Below are positions 24,089 to 31,965 of a stretch of DNA of 34,867 nucleotides, in pieces (positions within the stretch are counted from its first letter, which is position 1; every line of letters begins with the position of its first letter). Both the position numbers and the translations under genes were made by a program. The notes beneath the pieces were generated by a model. The model was not told the DNA's origin. It did not search any database and saw nothing but the letters and a program-made list of their open reading frames with translations. The stretch lies in contig JANQFB010000191.1 of the NCBI GenBank assembly GCA_028278085.1, positions 1-34,867 of the forward strand, read 5' to 3'. The DNA comes from Chitinophagales bacterium (lineage in GTDB: Bacteria; Bacteroidota; Bacteroidia; Chitinophagales; JANQFB01).

Positions 24089-25846
24089 TTAGCTTTCTTT
24101 CATTTCAAGAGGCTTAAAAGATACCTTTCTGAAATCCCGGAACTCCATCGGGTTCTGATGGAAATTTTCCACGTAGGGAGCGATCAGGCGATAAATTTTT
24201 TCATAGTACAGCGGAACGATCGCTGCGTCGTCCATTAATGTTTGATCAGCCTGGAGATATAGCATATTTCGTTCATCCGGATCTATCGTGGTCAGGGCTT
24301 TGGTAATCAAAGAATCGTAGGCTGAGCTGTAATAACGTTCGTTGTTCATGTATGATTTATCGGTACTATTGACCGGAATATGAATGCCATAAAGTAAATT
24401 GAGGAAATTCTCCGGATCGGGATAATCCGCAATCCAGCCTCTCCTCCAGAACATCGCCTTGCCTGATTCTCTTTTCTCCAGTAGCTGGGCCATCGGCAAT
24501 GATTCGATCAAGAGGTTAATATTCAGGTTTTCTTTCAGCATCTTTTGGATGGCTTCGGCTAATTGTTCATGCGATCCACCGCCTCTGCTGATCACCAGGG
24601 TTATTTCGGGGAAACCTTCTCCGTTCGGGTAACCGGCTTCTGCCAGGAGCTGTTTGGCTTTGTCAGGATTGAAATCATATCCTTTAATGGCTTTGGTATC
24701 ATAGCCGACCAAGGCCGGGGGAACGATCCCGTAGACGGCCTGAATGGCAGTTCCCTTTAAGGTGAAATCAACAATTTTCCTCCGGTCGATGGCATAATTA
24801 AATGCCTGGCGGATCAGTTTGTTTTCGAAGTATTCACTAGCATGCAGAAAACCATAGTATTCAATGGATAAGGAAGGTACTTTTTGCAAAGCATATTTAC
24901 TGTAATCCGTATTCAGGACCCCTCTTTTATCGAGGATCTCGTCGATCATCTCCAGGGGCAGCTTATACAGCATATCGAGGTTACCCTTTTTGAATTCGAG
25001 CAGTTCGGCCTTTTTCTCTTTAATGAAGCTTACCTTAATGGCATCCAGGTAGGGCAGTTGATTGCCGTGCTGATCTTTACCCCAATAATTATCATTCCTG
25101 ACCAGGATGACGGCTTCATTCTCTTTTTGTTCTTTTAGTTTAAATGGTCCGGTACCTACGCACTTCATTCGAAGCTGATCTTCTCCGTATTTATCAAAAG
25201 CTTCTTTGGCAAGGACTACTGCATAGGGCATTGCCAATACCTGTAAAAAACTGGCGAAGGGTTTCATTAAATGGATCTCCAGGGTATAATCGTCGATAAC
25301 CTTTACCCCTTCCACGCCACCGGCAAGTGGCTTATTATTCATGGTCGACTGATAAAAGGAATCAGCCCCGATAACCCTGTTCTTGAAGATCCAGAACCCT
25401 TTATTGTTAGCGCTGGCGGTACATAGTTTGTCAAAGCTGAATTTAAAATCCTTCGCGGTAACATTCCTTCCTTTGCCACCGTCAAAACAAGGATCATCGT
25501 GAAAGTTCACATCTTTCCTTAAATGAAAGGTATAGATGGTGGCCGTACTGTCCATTTCCCACTTTTCAGCCAAACGGGGTACAATGGAAAGATCCTTTTG
25601 TGACAGTCCGATCAAGCCTTCATAGATCTGACCCAAAATATGTGCGGAATGAATAATGCCTCCGCTGGATAACGGATACAGGCTTTTTAAATTCTCAACC
25701 TCATTGTAGTGGAAGGTGCCGCCATAAAACATATCCCCTTCAGCCGGTCTCAGATCTTTCAAGGGGTCTCTCTTATTGCCGCCGCAACCGAATACCATCA
25801 ACGCAACCCCGATCAATAGCAGCTTTTTATAATGGCCTTTTCCCAT
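24089..25846 (-). CDS. Family 5 solute-binding lipoprotein (peptide ABC transporter type)
   Basis: A 585-residue lipoprotein of the OppA/DppA family. The signal ends in MVFGC, with lipidation near residue 21. The family pattern is clear: FHYNEVENLKSLYPL, IYEGLIGLSQKDLSIVPRLAEKW, YTFHLRKDVNFHDD, TGPFKL, RQAFNYAIDRRKI and the C-terminal MLYLQADQTLMDDAAIVPLYY. Such proteins capture peptides or other solutes for an ABC importer. No permease or ATPase gene is adjacent, so it is an orphan binding protein whose transporter is elsewhere. I reject the frame's earlier ATG at 25888 because a perfect -7 box (25866-25873) lies downstream of it; the ATG at 25846 gives a normal lipoprotein signal and a short leader. 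Confidence 0.9.
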   Translation of the reverse strand: MGKGHYKKLLLIGVALMVFGCGGNKRDPLKDLRPAEGDMFYGGTFHYNEVENLKSLYPLSSGGIIHSAHILGQIYEGLIGLSQKDLSIVPRLAEKWEMDSTATIYTFHLRKDVNFHDDPCFDGGKGRNVTAKDFKFSFDKLCTASANNKGFWIFKNRVIGADSFYQSTMNNKPLAGGVEGVKVIDDYTLEIHLMKPFASFLQVLAMPYAVVLAKEAFDKYGEDQLRMKCVGTGPFKLKEQKENEAVILVRNDNYWGKDQHGNQLPYLDAIKVSFIKEKKAELLEFKKGNLDMLYKLPLEMIDEILDKRGVLNTDYSKYALQKVPSLSIEYYGFLHASEYFENKLIRQAFNYAIDRRKIVDFTLKGTAIQAVYGIVPPALVGYDTKAIKGYDFNPDKAKQLLAEAGYPNGEGFPEITLVISRGGGSHEQLAEAIQKMLKENLNINLLIESLPMAQLLEKRESGKAMFWRRGWIADYPDPENFLNLLYGIHIPVNSTDKSYMNNERYYSSAYDSLITKALTTIDPDERNMLYLQADQTLMDDAAIVPLYYEKIYRLIAPYVENFHQNPMEFRDFRKVSFKPLEMKES

Positions 25847-25865
25847 CTTTACAAATTTTGTCGGG

Positions 25866-25873
25866 CAAATATA
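25866..25873 (-). promoter_or_regulatory. -7 promoter element (TATATTTG) for the solute-binding gene
   Basis: A perfect TAnnTTTG on the minus strand, 19 bp before the chosen ATG, followed upstream by a T-rich tract where the -33 element is expected. It decides the start codon, since the longer frame would begin upstream of the promoter. Confidence 0.55.
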
Positions 25874-26333
25874 AGGTTTTTTGAACAAAAAAAGTTAAAT
25901 AACCGGCTTTAAATAAAGGACTAAGCAATCAGAACAATTCAACCTATTTATGCTATTTATTATCAGTGGTTTATGTGATTATTGCTTCGGATTAATTCCG
26001 GGATAAATCTCCCGGATTTCAGATCAACCCGCTTTTCATTCATAAGTATAAATACGGATAGAATATCGGGATCCGATCAGCCCTGTATTCATAAACGGTA
26101 AACATATTTATCGGATATATAAGGATATGAAAATCGGGTTAGAATCGATTAGGCTTGGGTATCATTCCGAGTATTAGGCCGTCGGTTTTTTTGATCCCTC
26201 CATAATTATGCTTAATTTAAGGTCATCAGCCGGTTCGATCATGTAACCGGCTTTTTCGACTGCTCCCCATGTACGATATAGTCTTGTGTGTTTTTGAAAA
26301 ATAAATATTAGTTTTATTTTAAAATGTCCCGCG
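25874..26333. other. Long divergent intergenic region with hairpins, no supported gene
   Basis: About 460 bp of AT-rich DNA between divergent genes. It contains a 7 bp inverted repeat TCCGGGA/TCCCGGA (25997-26016, loop TAAATC), a run of seven T after CCGTCGG near 26178-26190, and a full terminator-like hairpin at 26228-26256. I see no ORF with coding character, no tRNA fold and no perfect plus-strand -7 box other than the one at 26334. A small RNA or a long structured leader is possible. Confidence 0.4.
26228..26256 (+). terminator. Rho-independent terminator-like hairpin with no upstream gene
   Basis: AGCCGGTT (26228-26235) and AACCGGCT (26245-26252) are perfectly complementary with a 9 nt loop, and the plus strand continues with TTTT. 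It is oriented to stop plus-strand transcription, yet the nearest gene on that side is transcribed leftwards. It may end a small RNA or antisense transcript, or attenuate transcription entering 26344. Confidence 0.5.
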
Positions 26334-26341
26334 TAAATTTG
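26334..26341 (+). promoter_or_regulatory. -7 promoter element (TAAATTTG) abutting the DUF5686 start
   Basis: A perfect TAnnTTTG ending only 2 nt before the ATG at 26344. A transcript started at the usual distance would begin at or within the start codon, so the mRNA would be leaderless, or the gene is transcribed from a promoter further upstream. Confidence 0.4.
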
Positions 26342-26343
26342 AG

Positions 26344-28824
26344 ATGTTCCGTCTTAAGTATTATTTCCTATGTCTATTTACCGTTAGTTTAACTGTCACC
26401 TCATTCAGTCAAACGGTCAAACTGACCGGCCGCGTGATCGACGGGCACACCGAGGAGCCCCTGCCTTTTACCAATATTTACCTGAATGGCACCACTACGG
26501 GCACAACCACAGATCTCGACGGTTATTATACCCTGACCACTGAACGCACCTCTGACTCGTTGACGGCTTCTGCGATCGGTTATGAGAAAATGAGCCATTT
26601 TATCGGCCATGCACCGGAGATCACCCTGAATTTCAAGCTCAACCGTACCAATTTCAACCTGACGGAAGTAGTGGTGATAGCCGGGGAAAACCCGGCCCAC
26701 ATCCTGCTCCGGGAGATCATCAAAAACAAACCCAATAACGACAAAGAAAAACTCGACTTCTATCAATTCGAAGTATACAATAAGCTAGAGATCGATATTG
26801 ACGAGATCTCCGAGGAGTTCAAACAAAGAAAGTTCTTTAAGCCCTTTAATTTCATTTTCGAGAATATCGACAGTGTTTCGGAAGAAAAGCCCTTCCTGCC
26901 GATGTTCCTGACCGAAACGCTTTCGGACTTTTATTACCGGAAGAACCCCAAAGCGGATAAAGAGATCATCCAGGCCTCGAAGATCTCCGGGGTTAAAAAC
27001 GAAAGTGTTACGCAATTCCTGGGTAGCATGTACCAGGACATTCATATTTACGACAACTGGATCCCTGTTTTAGGAAAAGATTTTATCAGCCCGATCTCCA
27101 ACAGCGGCTTGTTCTACTATAAATACTTTTTGGTCGACAGTGCCTTCATCGACGGGAAGTGGTGCTACCAGATCAATTTCAAGCCCAAGCGGAAAAGCGA
27201 CAATACGTTTATCGGTGATTTCTGGGTCAACGATACCTCCTATGCCATCAAAAAGATCAGCATGCAGGTGGCCAAGGATGTCAATATCAATTTCGTTGAG
27301 AAGCTAAGTATTTTCCAGGAGTTCTCTTTGGTCAACAACCAATACTGGATGCTGAAAAAGGATAAGCTGATCATCGATTTTATTTCCCCGGACAGATCTC
27401 CGGGCCTGATCGGCCGGAAGACAACATCCTATGCACACTTCAAGATCAATGATCCCGGTACGAGTAATTATTTCCAGGAGCAGGGCGATATCATTGTATC
27501 GGAAGATGTATTCGATAAATCCGAGGAATTCTGGCAAGAGGCCCGGCATGAGGAGTTATCTGCAAACGAAGAGGCTATCTATGCCATTGTCGATACGCTG
27601 AAAAGCATTCCCCTGTTCAAAACCTATGTCGATGTGATCACCATTGTCGTGAGCGGTTATTATATCCTTGGAAAATTCGAACTGGGCCCCTATTTTACTA
27701 CTTACAGCAACAATGTGGTGGAAGGCCACCGGTTCCGGTTCGGCGCCAGAACCAGCAACGATTTCAGCACCCGCTGGATGATCGGCGGGCATATCGCTTA
27801 TGGTACGAAGGACAATGCTTTCAAATACGGCGGACATACCAAGTATTTCCTCTCCAAGAATCCCAGGCAATCGGTCGGGGCAAAATATGTGAATGATGTC
27901 AATGTATCGAGCCAGCATAAGGATGAATTCGGCCAGGATAACCTCTTCTCCGGAGCCTATCGCCGGGATATTCCTCAAAAGCTGCTGAAAATCGAAGAAA
28001 AAAAGGTCTTTTACAGCCGGGAATGGAATTTCGGTTATTCCAACAAGATCACTTTTTCCAACAGGATCATCGATCCCTACTTTGACTTCGACTATATCAC
28101 CAACCGGGAAGGACCTGTACCCACGGATACGATCTCGGTGATCAATACTTCGGAGGTTATGCTGGATGCCCGCTTTGCTTTCCAGGAAAAATTTGTTTCC
28201 GGCGAATTCGAAAGGATCAGCTTAGGCACCAAATATCCCATTCTGCACATGCGGTATATCCTGGGGATGAAAGATGTCCTGGAAAGCCAATTCAGCTATC
28301 ACAAGCTGGAACTCTCGGTATCCGATAACTTCTCGATCAATCCGATCGGCCAGTTCCATTACATTATTTCAGCCGGTAAGGTTATCGGAAACCTGCCTTA
28401 CCTGTTATTGGAGGTTCACCCGGGTAATGAAACCCATTTTTACAGCAAATATGCCTTCAACAACATGAACCAATATGAGTTTGTGAGTGATATATATGCC
28501 ACCCTGTTCATCAACCATTCTTTTGACGGCTTTCTGTTGAACAGGATCCCGCTGATCCGTAAGCTCAAATGGCGTTCCCTGGTCGCCGGAAAAGCGGTCA
28601 TCGGTCAACTGAGGAATGAAAATTTGCTGGCCAACGATCTCACTGTAAATTTCACCAAAGTGCCCTACCCGGTGCCCTATGCCGAGATCGGAACCGGAAT
28701 AGAAAATATCTTCAAGATCTTCAGGGTCGATGCCATATGGCGGCTAACCCACCTGGATCACCTGCCGACAGAACCCACACCGCAGCGGGTGAGCTTAAGA
28801 CTGAGCCTCCAGGTCGAATTCTAA
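26344..28824 (+). CDS. DUF5686 outer-membrane protein with carboxypeptidase-regulatory-like domain
   Basis: An 826-residue exported protein. A signal peptide (residues 1-23, ending SFSQ) is followed by a CarboxypepD_reg domain at about 25-110 (GRVIDGHTEEPLPFTNIYL, IGYEKMSHF), then the long DUF5686 region: DFYQFEVYNKLEIDID, a middle segment with GDFWVNDTSYAIKKISM, and a C-terminal barrel-like half with many aromatic strands that ends RLSLQVEF. It lacks a TonB plug, so it is not a TonB-dependent receptor. DUF5686 proteins are widespread in Bacteroidota outer membranes and their function is not established. It is divergent from the solute-binding gene, and its stop is 14 bp from the convergent cyclophilin gene. 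Confidence 0.87.
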   Translation: MFRLKYYFLCLFTVSLTVTSFSQTVKLTGRVIDGHTEEPLPFTNIYLNGTTTGTTTDLDGYYTLTTERTSDSLTASAIGYEKMSHFIGHAPEITLNFKLNRTNFNLTEVVVIAGENPAHILLREIIKNKPNNDKEKLDFYQFEVYNKLEIDIDEISEEFKQRKFFKPFNFIFENIDSVSEEKPFLPMFLTETLSDFYYRKNPKADKEIIQASKISGVKNESVTQFLGSMYQDIHIYDNWIPVLGKDFISPISNSGLFYYKYFLVDSAFIDGKWCYQINFKPKRKSDNTFIGDFWVNDTSYAIKKISMQVAKDVNINFVEKLSIFQEFSLVNNQYWMLKKDKLIIDFISPDRSPGLIGRKTTSYAHFKINDPGTSNYFQEQGDIIVSEDVFDKSEEFWQEARHEELSANEEAIYAIVDTLKSIPLFKTYVDVITIVVSGYYILGKFELGPYFTTYSNNVVEGHRFRFGARTSNDFSTRWMIGGHIAYGTKDNAFKYGGHTKYFLSKNPRQSVGAKYVNDVNVSSQHKDEFGQDNLFSGAYRRDIPQKLLKIEEKKVFYSREWNFGYSNKITFSNRIIDPYFDFDYITNREGPVPTDTISVINTSEVMLDARFAFQEKFVSGEFERISLGTKYPILHMRYILGMKDVLESQFSYHKLELSVSDNFSINPIGQFHYIISAGKVIGNLPYLLLEVHPGNETHFYSKYAFNNMNQYEFVSDIYATLFINHSFDGFLLNRIPLIRKLKWRSLVAGKAVIGQLRNENLLANDLTVNFTKVPYPVPYAEIGTGIENIFKIFRVDAIWRLTHLDHLPTEPTPQRVSLRLSLQVEF

Positions 28825-28838
28825 AGAGGGGGAAACCC

Positions 28839-29486
28839 TTATTTCATCCTGATCTTCATTTTCACATCCTGTAGCGGCCGGTTCCTCCCGGCAACCCTTA
28901 CGGCAGCAATTTTATCGACGACTTCAAGGCCTTTGACCACTTCTCCGAATACCGTATAATCGTTGTCCAGGTGCGGGGCTCCGCCAATGGTTTTATAGGC
29001 TTCCCGCTGTTTGGAAGTGTATTTCAGTTGTTTGCTGCTTTCAATCTGGTTGAGCTGCGACTCGCTCATAACTGTTCCCTGAACTATATAAAACTGGGAA
29101 CCGGAAGAGGCTTTTTCGGGATTGATATTATCCGGCAGCCTTGCCGCCGCAACGGCGCCTTTCTTGTGATACAAGCCCGGCAGGATCTCCGCCGGCAGGG
29201 TGTAACCGGGCCCACCGTTCCCCAGGCCTTTCATGGGCGAAGCATTCTTGGATTCGGGATCCCCGCCCTGAATCATGAAAGTGTTGATCACCCGGTGGAA
29301 TAAAAGGTCATCATAGTAGCCTTTCTTAACGAGCTTTATGAAATTATCCCGGTGCTTAGGGGTTTGATTATAGAGCTTAATGGTGATCTCTCCATAATCG
29401 GTCGTTATGATTGCCCGGGGCTCCTTTTCGCCCTTGCAGGCCGCTAGCGCAAGGATCAGCCCTGATACAATAATTTTTCTCAACAT
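28839..29486 (-). CDS. Cyclophilin-type peptidyl-prolyl isomerase, lipoprotein
   Basis: A 215-residue periplasmic cyclophilin. With the ATG at 29486 the N-terminus is MLRKIIVSGLILALAAC, a standard lipoprotein signal with lipidation at Cys17; the longer frame to 29543 would bury it behind 19 polar residues. Catalytic-domain landmarks are FHRVINTFMIQGGDPE (the arginine in FHRV is the key catalytic residue), SSGSQFYIV and DNDYTVFGEVVKGLEVVDKI. An insert at about residues 120-165, between SQFYIVQG and LDNDYTVFG, is rich in S, Q and K. It catalyses proline cis-trans isomerisation of exported proteins. A near-perfect -7 box (CAAATTTG) lies at 29510-29517. Confidence 0.92.
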   Translation of the reverse strand: MLRKIIVSGLILALAACKGEKEPRAIITTDYGEITIKLYNQTPKHRDNFIKLVKKGYYDDLLFHRVINTFMIQGGDPESKNASPMKGLGNGGPGYTLPAEILPGLYHKKGAVAAARLPDNINPEKASSGSQFYIVQGTVMSESQLNQIESSKQLKYTSKQREAYKTIGGAPHLDNDYTVFGEVVKGLEVVDKIAAVRVAGRNRPLQDVKMKIRMK

Positions 29487-29509
29487 ATCTAGCAGGTTTA
29501 ATGTTTCCG

Positions 29510-29517
29510 CAAATTTG
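29510..29517 (-). promoter_or_regulatory. Near-consensus -7 element (CAAATTTG) for the cyclophilin gene
   Basis: Seven of eight positions match TAnnTTTG when read on the minus strand, 23 bp upstream of the ATG at 29486. The box falls inside the longer reading frame, which supports the shorter start. Confidence 0.35.
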
Positions 29518-29586
29518 AGATTTTTTTCAGATTTGCCGGTCAAAAATTATCAGACATTAACAGGTACCTTTAACAAAGCAGCTAGG

Positions 29587-29925
29587 TCAAAGACCAAAAT
29601 ATTCTATGATGCGGGTTTTTAGGAGGGTTTCCTGCTCTTTTGTGGTTAATTTCGGCAAAGATCTGACGGGTACCCAGTGCGGCCAGCCATCGACATCTCT
29701 TCCCTCAAAAACATAATAACCTTCCTGGCTTAGCAGATGGCAAATGGCCACATGCATGAGGTCTTGCTTTTCCTCCTTGGTATAGGCCGCTTTGACCTTA
29801 CCGAGCTCATTGATCCCGATAAGCATCAAGATAGCATCGAGGTCCGGCAGCTTTTCTTTGTTGAATTGCTTTTGAACCATGGCCTGCACCTGTTCCCAGC
29901 GTGTTTGCATGAGGTCCATGATCAA
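29587..29925 (-). CDS. Small conserved protein of unknown function (omega-amidase operon)
   Basis: A 112-residue cytosolic protein. The sequence is compact and looks conserved: DAILMLIGINELGKV, KQDLMHVAICHLLSQ and the tail EGRDVDGWPHWVPV, with no signal peptide, cysteine cluster or catalytic motif that I recognise. I recall similar uncharacterised proteins in other Bacteroidota but cannot give a family name. The start overlaps the stop of the upstream omega-amidase gene by 4 nt, so it is translated from the same mRNA as the amidase and aminotransferase. In-frame ATGs at 29919 and 29910 are alternatives. Confidence 0.75.
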   Translation of the reverse strand: MIMDLMQTRWEQVQAMVQKQFNKEKLPDLDAILMLIGINELGKVKAAYTKEEKQDLMHVAICHLLSQEGYYVFEGRDVDGWPHWVPVRSLPKLTTKEQETLLKTRIIEYFGL

Positions 29926-30695
29926 GTGATTTTGAAGGGATCCGCATCCCGGAAAAAGGGATAGCTTTCCTTGAATTCCAGGAGTTTCGAAGCCGATAAG
30001 CGCACAGTGGCCAGGTCTTCCCCCGGATCACACTGGTAAAGGTATTCCCCTTTATAATCGATGATGGCGCTATCACCGGAATAACTGATGTCTTTTCCAT
30101 CCTTGCCTACCCGGTTGACGCCTATGACATAAGCCTGGTTTTCAATAGCCCGGGCCACCAACAAGTTTTTCCACGCATAATTACGCCTTTCCGGCCAATT
30201 GGCGACATAGAACAGCAGCTCATAGTCTTCCCGGTTCCTGCTCCAAACCGGAAATCGCAGATCATAGCATACCTGGGGGCAAATACGCCAATCCCGCCAT
30301 TGAAAAACCGGCCGGTCCGTTCCCCCCGAATAGGTCTCCTCTTCTTTAGCCAAACGGAAAAGGTGGCGCTTATCATAATATTCGACCGAGCCGTCAGGCC
30401 TTGCCCAGATCAGGCGGTTTACAAACTTATCGCCGGCGTTAATGATCAGGCTTCCGGTAACGACCGCATCTTTGCTTTGTGCCATGTTGCTCATCCACCC
30501 GACCGAGTTGCCATCCATGGGTTCGGCAAAGGTTCCGGCGGCCATGGTAAAACCGGTGGTGAACATTTCAGGAAGGATGATCAGGTCGGTATCGACCGTA
30601 TACAAGCTTAATTTCCGGTCAAAATGCTCGAGGTTCTTTGCCGGATCTTCCCAAAATAAGGAAGTCTGCAGGACCGTAACTTTTAGATCTTGCAT
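29922..30695 (-). CDS. Omega-amidase (nitrilase superfamily, YafV/Nit2-like)
   Basis: A 257-residue carbon-nitrogen hydrolase with the full Glu-Lys-Cys triad: Glu43 in LPEMFTTGF, Lys109 in YDKRHLF and Cys143 in VCYDLRFP. The RHLF variant after the lysine and the CYDLRFP signature mark the YafV/Nit2 branch, which hydrolyses alpha-ketoglutaramate and alpha-ketosuccinamate to 2-oxoglutarate and oxaloacetate. It overlaps the upstream aminotransferase gene by 13 nt. That pairing is the known glutamine-transaminase/omega-amidase logic: the aminotransferase makes alpha-ketoglutaramate and this enzyme removes it, driving the transamination. Its own stop overlaps the start of the 112-residue unknown. 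Confidence 0.92.
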   Translation of the reverse strand: MQDLKVTVLQTSLFWEDPAKNLEHFDRKLSLYTVDTDLIILPEMFTTGFTMAAGTFAEPMDGNSVGWMSNMAQSKDAVVTGSLIINAGDKFVNRLIWARPDGSVEYYDKRHLFRLAKEEETYSGGTDRPVFQWRDWRICPQVCYDLRFPVWSRNREDYELLFYVANWPERRNYAWKNLLVARAIENQAYVIGVNRVGKDGKDISYSGDSAIIDYKGEYLYQCDPGEDLATVRLSASKLLEFKESYPFFRDADPFKIT

Positions 30696-31849
30696 AGTTT
30701 TTCAGCAGCTTCTTTAAGGGTTTCCTCGGATTTGGCAAAGCAAAACCTCAGTACCTTATGGTCGATGGATTTATGGTAAAATACCGATACCGGGATGGCG
30801 GCGATCTTATGTTCCTTGGTTAGCCTGACTGCAAAATCCGTGTCCTTTTCTTTGCTGATCTGCTTATAGCTCAACAACTGGAAATAAGTACCCGTAGAGG
30901 GCAACCCCTGGAACCGGCTGTCTTTGATCAGGTCGTAAAAGAAATCCCTCTTTTGCTGGTAAAAGTCCGGTAACGACAGGTATTCGTCAGCGTTGTTCAT
31001 AAACTCGGCCAGCGCAAATTGTATCGGAGCGTTGCACGAAAAAACCTGGAATTGATGGATCTTCCTGAATTCCTTCATCAGGTATTCGGGAGCCAGGCAA
31101 TAACCGGTTTTCCAACCGGTATGGTGATAGGTTTTTCCGAATGAAAACACGATAAAACTACGCTCCGCCAGCTTGGGATAACGGGCAATACTCTGATGCT
31201 CCAGGCCATCGAAGATGATATGCTCGTATACTTCATCGCTGAGAATCAGGATATCGCTGTTTTGGGTCAGTTTCTGGAGCTGCATCATGTCGGCCGCCGA
31301 CAGCGTGGTACCGGTGGGATTATGGGGCGTGTTCAGGATGATCAAACGGGTTCTTTGGTTGATGCGTTTTTTTACGTGATCCCAGTTGATGGTATAGCCG
31401 GGAGCCTGCAGTTCGATATAGACCGGCACGCCGCCATTTAGCTGTATCGCCGGTTCATAGGAGTCATAGGCCGGTTCGAACAGGATCACTTCATCCCCTT
31501 CATGCACCACAGCGGTTATCGCTGCAAATAAGCCCTGGGTGGCGCCGGCGGTTATGGTAATTTCCGTTTCCGGATCATACTTGGCGGTATAGCGCTTGTC
31601 CATTTTGGCCGCGATAGCCTCCCGTAATGGCAGGATGCCCGGCATAGGGGCATATTGGTTGTTGCCGGCCTTCATATGATCGTTTACCAAGCGGATAAGA
31701 TCCGGTGAGCCGGAAAAGTCCGGAAAGCCCTGGGAAAGATTTATGGCGCCTTCCTTTTGAGCCAGGCCGGACATGATGGTAAATATGGTCGTGCCGGTTT
31801 TGGGTAACTTCGACCGCAGCCTGGATAGTTTTGAGGGTTGCTTGATCAT
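30683..31849 (-). CDS. Class I/II aminotransferase, methionine/glutamine type (YbdL/KAT-like)
   Basis: A 388-residue fold-type I aminotransferase. Motifs visible are INLSQGFPDF near residue 36, NTPHNPTG at about 173-180, LSDEVYEH, and SFGKTYHHTGWKTGY with the Schiff-base lysine at about Lys239. The sequence is closest in style to YbdL methionine aminotransferase and kynurenine/glutamine transaminase K, which use glutamine or methionine with 2-oxo acids (including the methionine-salvage ketoacid). The ATG at 31849 is preferred to a TTG at 31870. It heads an operon with the omega-amidase, which consumes its alpha-ketoglutaramate product. Whether methionine salvage is the true role cannot be decided, since no other salvage gene is near. 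Confidence 0.9.
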   Translation of the reverse strand: MIKQPSKLSRLRSKLPKTGTTIFTIMSGLAQKEGAINLSQGFPDFSGSPDLIRLVNDHMKAGNNQYAPMPGILPLREAIAAKMDKRYTAKYDPETEITITAGATQGLFAAITAVVHEGDEVILFEPAYDSYEPAIQLNGGVPVYIELQAPGYTINWDHVKKRINQRTRLIILNTPHNPTGTTLSAADMMQLQKLTQNSDILILSDEVYEHIIFDGLEHQSIARYPKLAERSFIVFSFGKTYHHTGWKTGYCLAPEYLMKEFRKIHQFQVFSCNAPIQFALAEFMNNADEYLSLPDFYQQKRDFFYDLIKDSRFQGLPSTGTYFQLLSYKQISKEKDTDFAVRLTKEHKIAAIPVSVFYHKSIDHKVLRFCFAKSEETLKEAAEKLCKI

Positions 31850-31915
31850 AGCTCCGGGTAAAGATGACAAATTAAGGTTAATACCATGTTAATGAAGCTT
31901 TAGCTTAAGATTAAT

Positions 31916-31941
31916 AAAACCGGCTATAGGTAAAAGGCCGG
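31916..31941 (-). terminator. Intrinsic terminator after manC
   Basis: On the minus strand CCGGC (31941-31937) pairs with GCCGG (31924-31920) and is followed by TTTT (31919-31916) and further A/T. It begins 25 bp past the manC stop and separates that operon from the aminotransferase operon downstream. Confidence 0.55.
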
Positions 31942-31965
31942 ATACCTGGAAATCGGGCGGAATCG

